Shown here: piece after piece, positions 5,737 to 7,201 of the stretch
Numbering within the stretch: the first letter of the stretch is position 1
How the letters are laid out: every line of letters begins with the position of its first letter
From: Bacillota bacterium
GTDB taxonomy: Bacteria > Bacillota_I > Bacilli_A > Acholeplasmatales > Acholeplasmataceae
NCBI GenBank assembly: GCA_030830185.1
Contig: JAURNN010000074.1
Location: forward strand, 1 to 7,201
DNA: 7,201 nucleotides
Direction of reading: 5' to 3'
Position numbers and translations under genes: made by a program
The notes under the pieces: generated by a model
Told to the model about the DNA's origin: nothing
Seen by the model: the letters and a program-made list of their open reading frames with translations, nothing else
The model's database searches: none

Positions 5737-7040
5737 AGGATCACCTCAATCAATGATTGCATTTCATTAATCGTACGTTTTTCAGTCACTGCAAATGTTA
5801 ATAATTGATTGTTTTGAACATAGGGACCTAAAAACCCATGTCGTTTTAATTCTTGATTAAGTGAATTTGGGTCACCTTTGTATTTTAGTGTGAATTCTTT
5901 AAAGTGAGGATGAGGATAAACATCTTCAAATAGTTCTGTTTGCAACAACATCTTTTTAAAATGATACGCACCATTTAAACAAGCAGAAGCAACTTCTTTT
6001 AATCCCTTTTTGCCTAATGAAGATACGTAAACAGTCACTGCGAGTGCATTAAGAGACTGGTTACTACAAATATTTGAATTTGCTTTATCACGTCTAATAT
6101 CTTGTTCTCTTGCTCGTAAAGTCAATACAAACGCTCTTTTACCGTCAACATCTTTGGTCATTCCGCAGATTCGTCCCGGTAATTTTCTAATAAATGCTTG
6201 ATTGGTTGCAAGATAACCAATATAAGGACCACCTGCTGATAAAGGAATTCCTAAAGCCTGTAAATCACCACAGGCAATATCAACACCTTCATCTTTTGGT
6301 GTTTTGAGTAATGCTAAAGATTGACCTTCACGGTTCATAATGAATAATCCTTTTTGATCATGAACACGTTGACTTAAATTGGAATAAGATTCAATGATGC
6401 CATATTTATTAGGCGATTGAACAATGATGCCCATGCTATCTGTCAAATGATCTTGAATAGAAGAAAGATCAATATGGCCATCTTTTTCATCAATATCAAC
6501 TACTTCGATGTTTCTAAAATAAGCATACGTTTTGATGACATCTAGTGTATGATCATTGATTGTTTTAGAAACACATATTTTTGATTTTCCTGTAATGCCA
6601 TAAGCCATATACATCGCTTCAGCTGTTGCGGTTGAACCATCATACATAGAGGCATTTGAAACATCCATACCAGTAAGTTCAGAAACAATACTTTGGTATT
6701 CAAAAATATATTGTAGGGTCCCTTGTGCAACTTCTGGTTGATAAGGTGTATACGAGGTTAAAAACTCTTGTCGAGAAATAATGCTTCTAACAACAGTTGG
6801 AATGTAATGGTCAAAAGCACCAGCCCCTCTAAACACTGTGAGCTGATGATTAAGTGCTTGTTTTTCTTGCATCAGTTTGGTGAGTTGAAAATCACCTAAT
6901 GATTTAGGTAAATCAAAATCACCTTTATATCTTAAAGATTCAGGTATTGCTTGAAAAAGATCATCAAGCGAAGATGCACCAATATCTGAAAGCATTTTTT
7001 GTTGATCATTTTTTGTTTGAGGAAAGTATTTATGCATCAT
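5733..7040 (-). CDS. gcvPA: Glycine dehydrogenase (decarboxylating) subunit 1
   Basis: This is the N-terminal, PLP-lysine-free half of the split P-protein; it pairs with GcvPB. At 435 residues it is slightly shorter than the usual 445-450. Family marks are RGAGAFDHYIP (71-81), TPYQPEVAQGTLQ (98-110), EYQSIVSELTGMDVSNASMYDG (114-135), QSPNKYGIIE (208-217), AGGPYIGYLAT (269-279), PGRICGMTKDVDGKRAF (288-304) and REQDIRRDKANSNICSNQ (311-328). The last usually reads REQHIRR; here Asp314 replaces the His. Two ATG codons stand side by side at the start (7040 and 7037); GTAGGTG just upstream supports either. The gene begins 5 bp after the gcvH stop and overlaps gcvPB by 4 bp, so the three form one operon read leftward. 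Confidence 0.96.
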   Translation of the reverse strand: MMHKYFPQTKNDQQKMLSDIGASSLDDLFQAIPESLRYKGDFDLPKSLGDFQLTKLMQEKQALNHQLTVFRGAGAFDHYIPTVVRSIISRQEFLTSYTPYQPEVAQGTLQYIFEYQSIVSELTGMDVSNASMYDGSTATAEAMYMAYGITGKSKICVSKTINDHTLDVIKTYAYFRNIEVVDIDEKDGHIDLSSIQDHLTDSMGIIVQSPNKYGIIESYSNLSQRVHDQKGLFIMNREGQSLALLKTPKDEGVDIACGDLQALGIPLSAGGPYIGYLATNQAFIRKLPGRICGMTKDVDGKRAFVLTLRAREQDIRRDKANSNICSNQSLNALAVTVYVSSLGKKGLKEVASACLNGAYHFKKMLLQTELFEDVYPHPHFKEFTLKYKGDPNSLNQELKRHGFLGPYVQNNQLLTFAVTEKRTINEMQSLIEVIL

Positions 7041-7045
7041 TTCAC

Positions 7046-7201
7046 CTACTTTTTAGAAGCTAAATACGTTGCTTCATCCATAAGTCCATCAATATCTAAT
7101 TGATCGATTTTAAGCGTCATAATAAATGTATGTTCTGGATCTTGATTTAATAATTCTGGTGTATCAAGCAATGCTTGGTTGACAGAAGTCACTTCGCCTG
7201 A
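7046..7201 (-). CDS. gcvH: Glycine cleavage system H protein, C-terminal part (start outside window)
   Basis: GcvH is the lipoylated carrier that shuttles the aminomethyl group between the P, T and L proteins. The window holds the last 51 residues, beginning SGEVTSVNQALLDTPELLNQ, a clear match to the family's (S/P)GEV..VN..L...PELVN block. It ends ...DEATYLASKK with TAG at 7046-7048. The lipoyl-lysine region lies beyond the edge. After the PELLN block the family normally shows a Gly-rich turn and Trp (for example YGEGW); here the sequence reads DPEHTFIMTLKI, without that Gly-Trp. Position directly before gcvPA supports the assignment. Confidence 0.9.
   Translation of the reverse strand, partial: SGEVTSVNQALLDTPELLNQDPEHTFIMTLKIDQLDIDGLMDEATYLASKK

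Noticed and set aside
1..7201. Mycoplasma code (TGA = Trp)
   Set aside because: TGA ends the EIIA and gcvPA genes in tidy ATGA overlaps, and Trp is written TGG in conserved places such as the mrp MWRGP motif. The mrp break is a TAA, which a code change would not solve.
1..7201. Insertion sequences, CRISPR arrays, tRNA or rRNA genes, attachment sites
   Set aside because: I looked for repeats, transposase motifs, cloverleaf-like segments and spaced direct repeats on both strands and saw none. The only repeats are the short regulatory ones listed.

Overview
The window is AT-rich (by eye about one third G+C) and densely packed. It uses the standard bacterial code: TGA is a real stop for two genes and Trp is TGG. 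Shine-Dalgarno sites are strong (GTGAGG, GAGGTGATC) and glycine dehydrogenase is split into two subunits. This fits a low-GC Bacillota or a standard-code relative of the Mycoplasmatota (Acholeplasma/Izemoplasma-like, Erysipelotrichia-like). The genus assignment is inference. No stretch over 300 bases lacks a gene.

Left part (1-1559, minus strand): a phosphotransferase operon. A short EIIA-Glc-type protein is followed, with a 4-base ATGA overlap, by ptsI (Enzyme I), which runs off the left edge after 383 residues. Divergent from it, across about 107 bp that hold two -10 boxes and a cre-like palindrome, lies an mrp-family P-loop ATPase gene (1667-2640, plus). As given, this gene is broken by a single -1 frameshift exactly at a T7A6 tract. 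The rest of its ATPase domain is intact but has no usable start codon of its own.

Middle (2651-4284): an MFS transporter (minus) converges on mrp and shares a bidirectional terminator with it. It diverges from an OsmC/Ohr-family protein (plus) across only 32 bp that hold overlapping -10 elements.

Right part (4273-7201, minus strand): the glycine cleavage genes gcvH (C-terminal part only), gcvPA and gcvPB, in transcription order, with 5-bp spacing and then a 4-bp overlap. GcvPA and GcvPB form the PLP-dependent P-protein, which decarboxylates glycine and loads the aminomethyl group onto the lipoyl arm of GcvH. The gcvPB and OsmC-family genes converge and overlap by 12 bp inside a perfect 28-bp palindrome. 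That palindrome is both a bidirectional terminator and the code for the same last residues (KALID-stop) of both proteins.

No defence, CRISPR or mobile system is visible. The points most worth checking are the mrp frameshift at a homopolymer, the coding palindrome terminator, the compact promoter/ribosome-site modules around the PTS operon, and the cre-like site.
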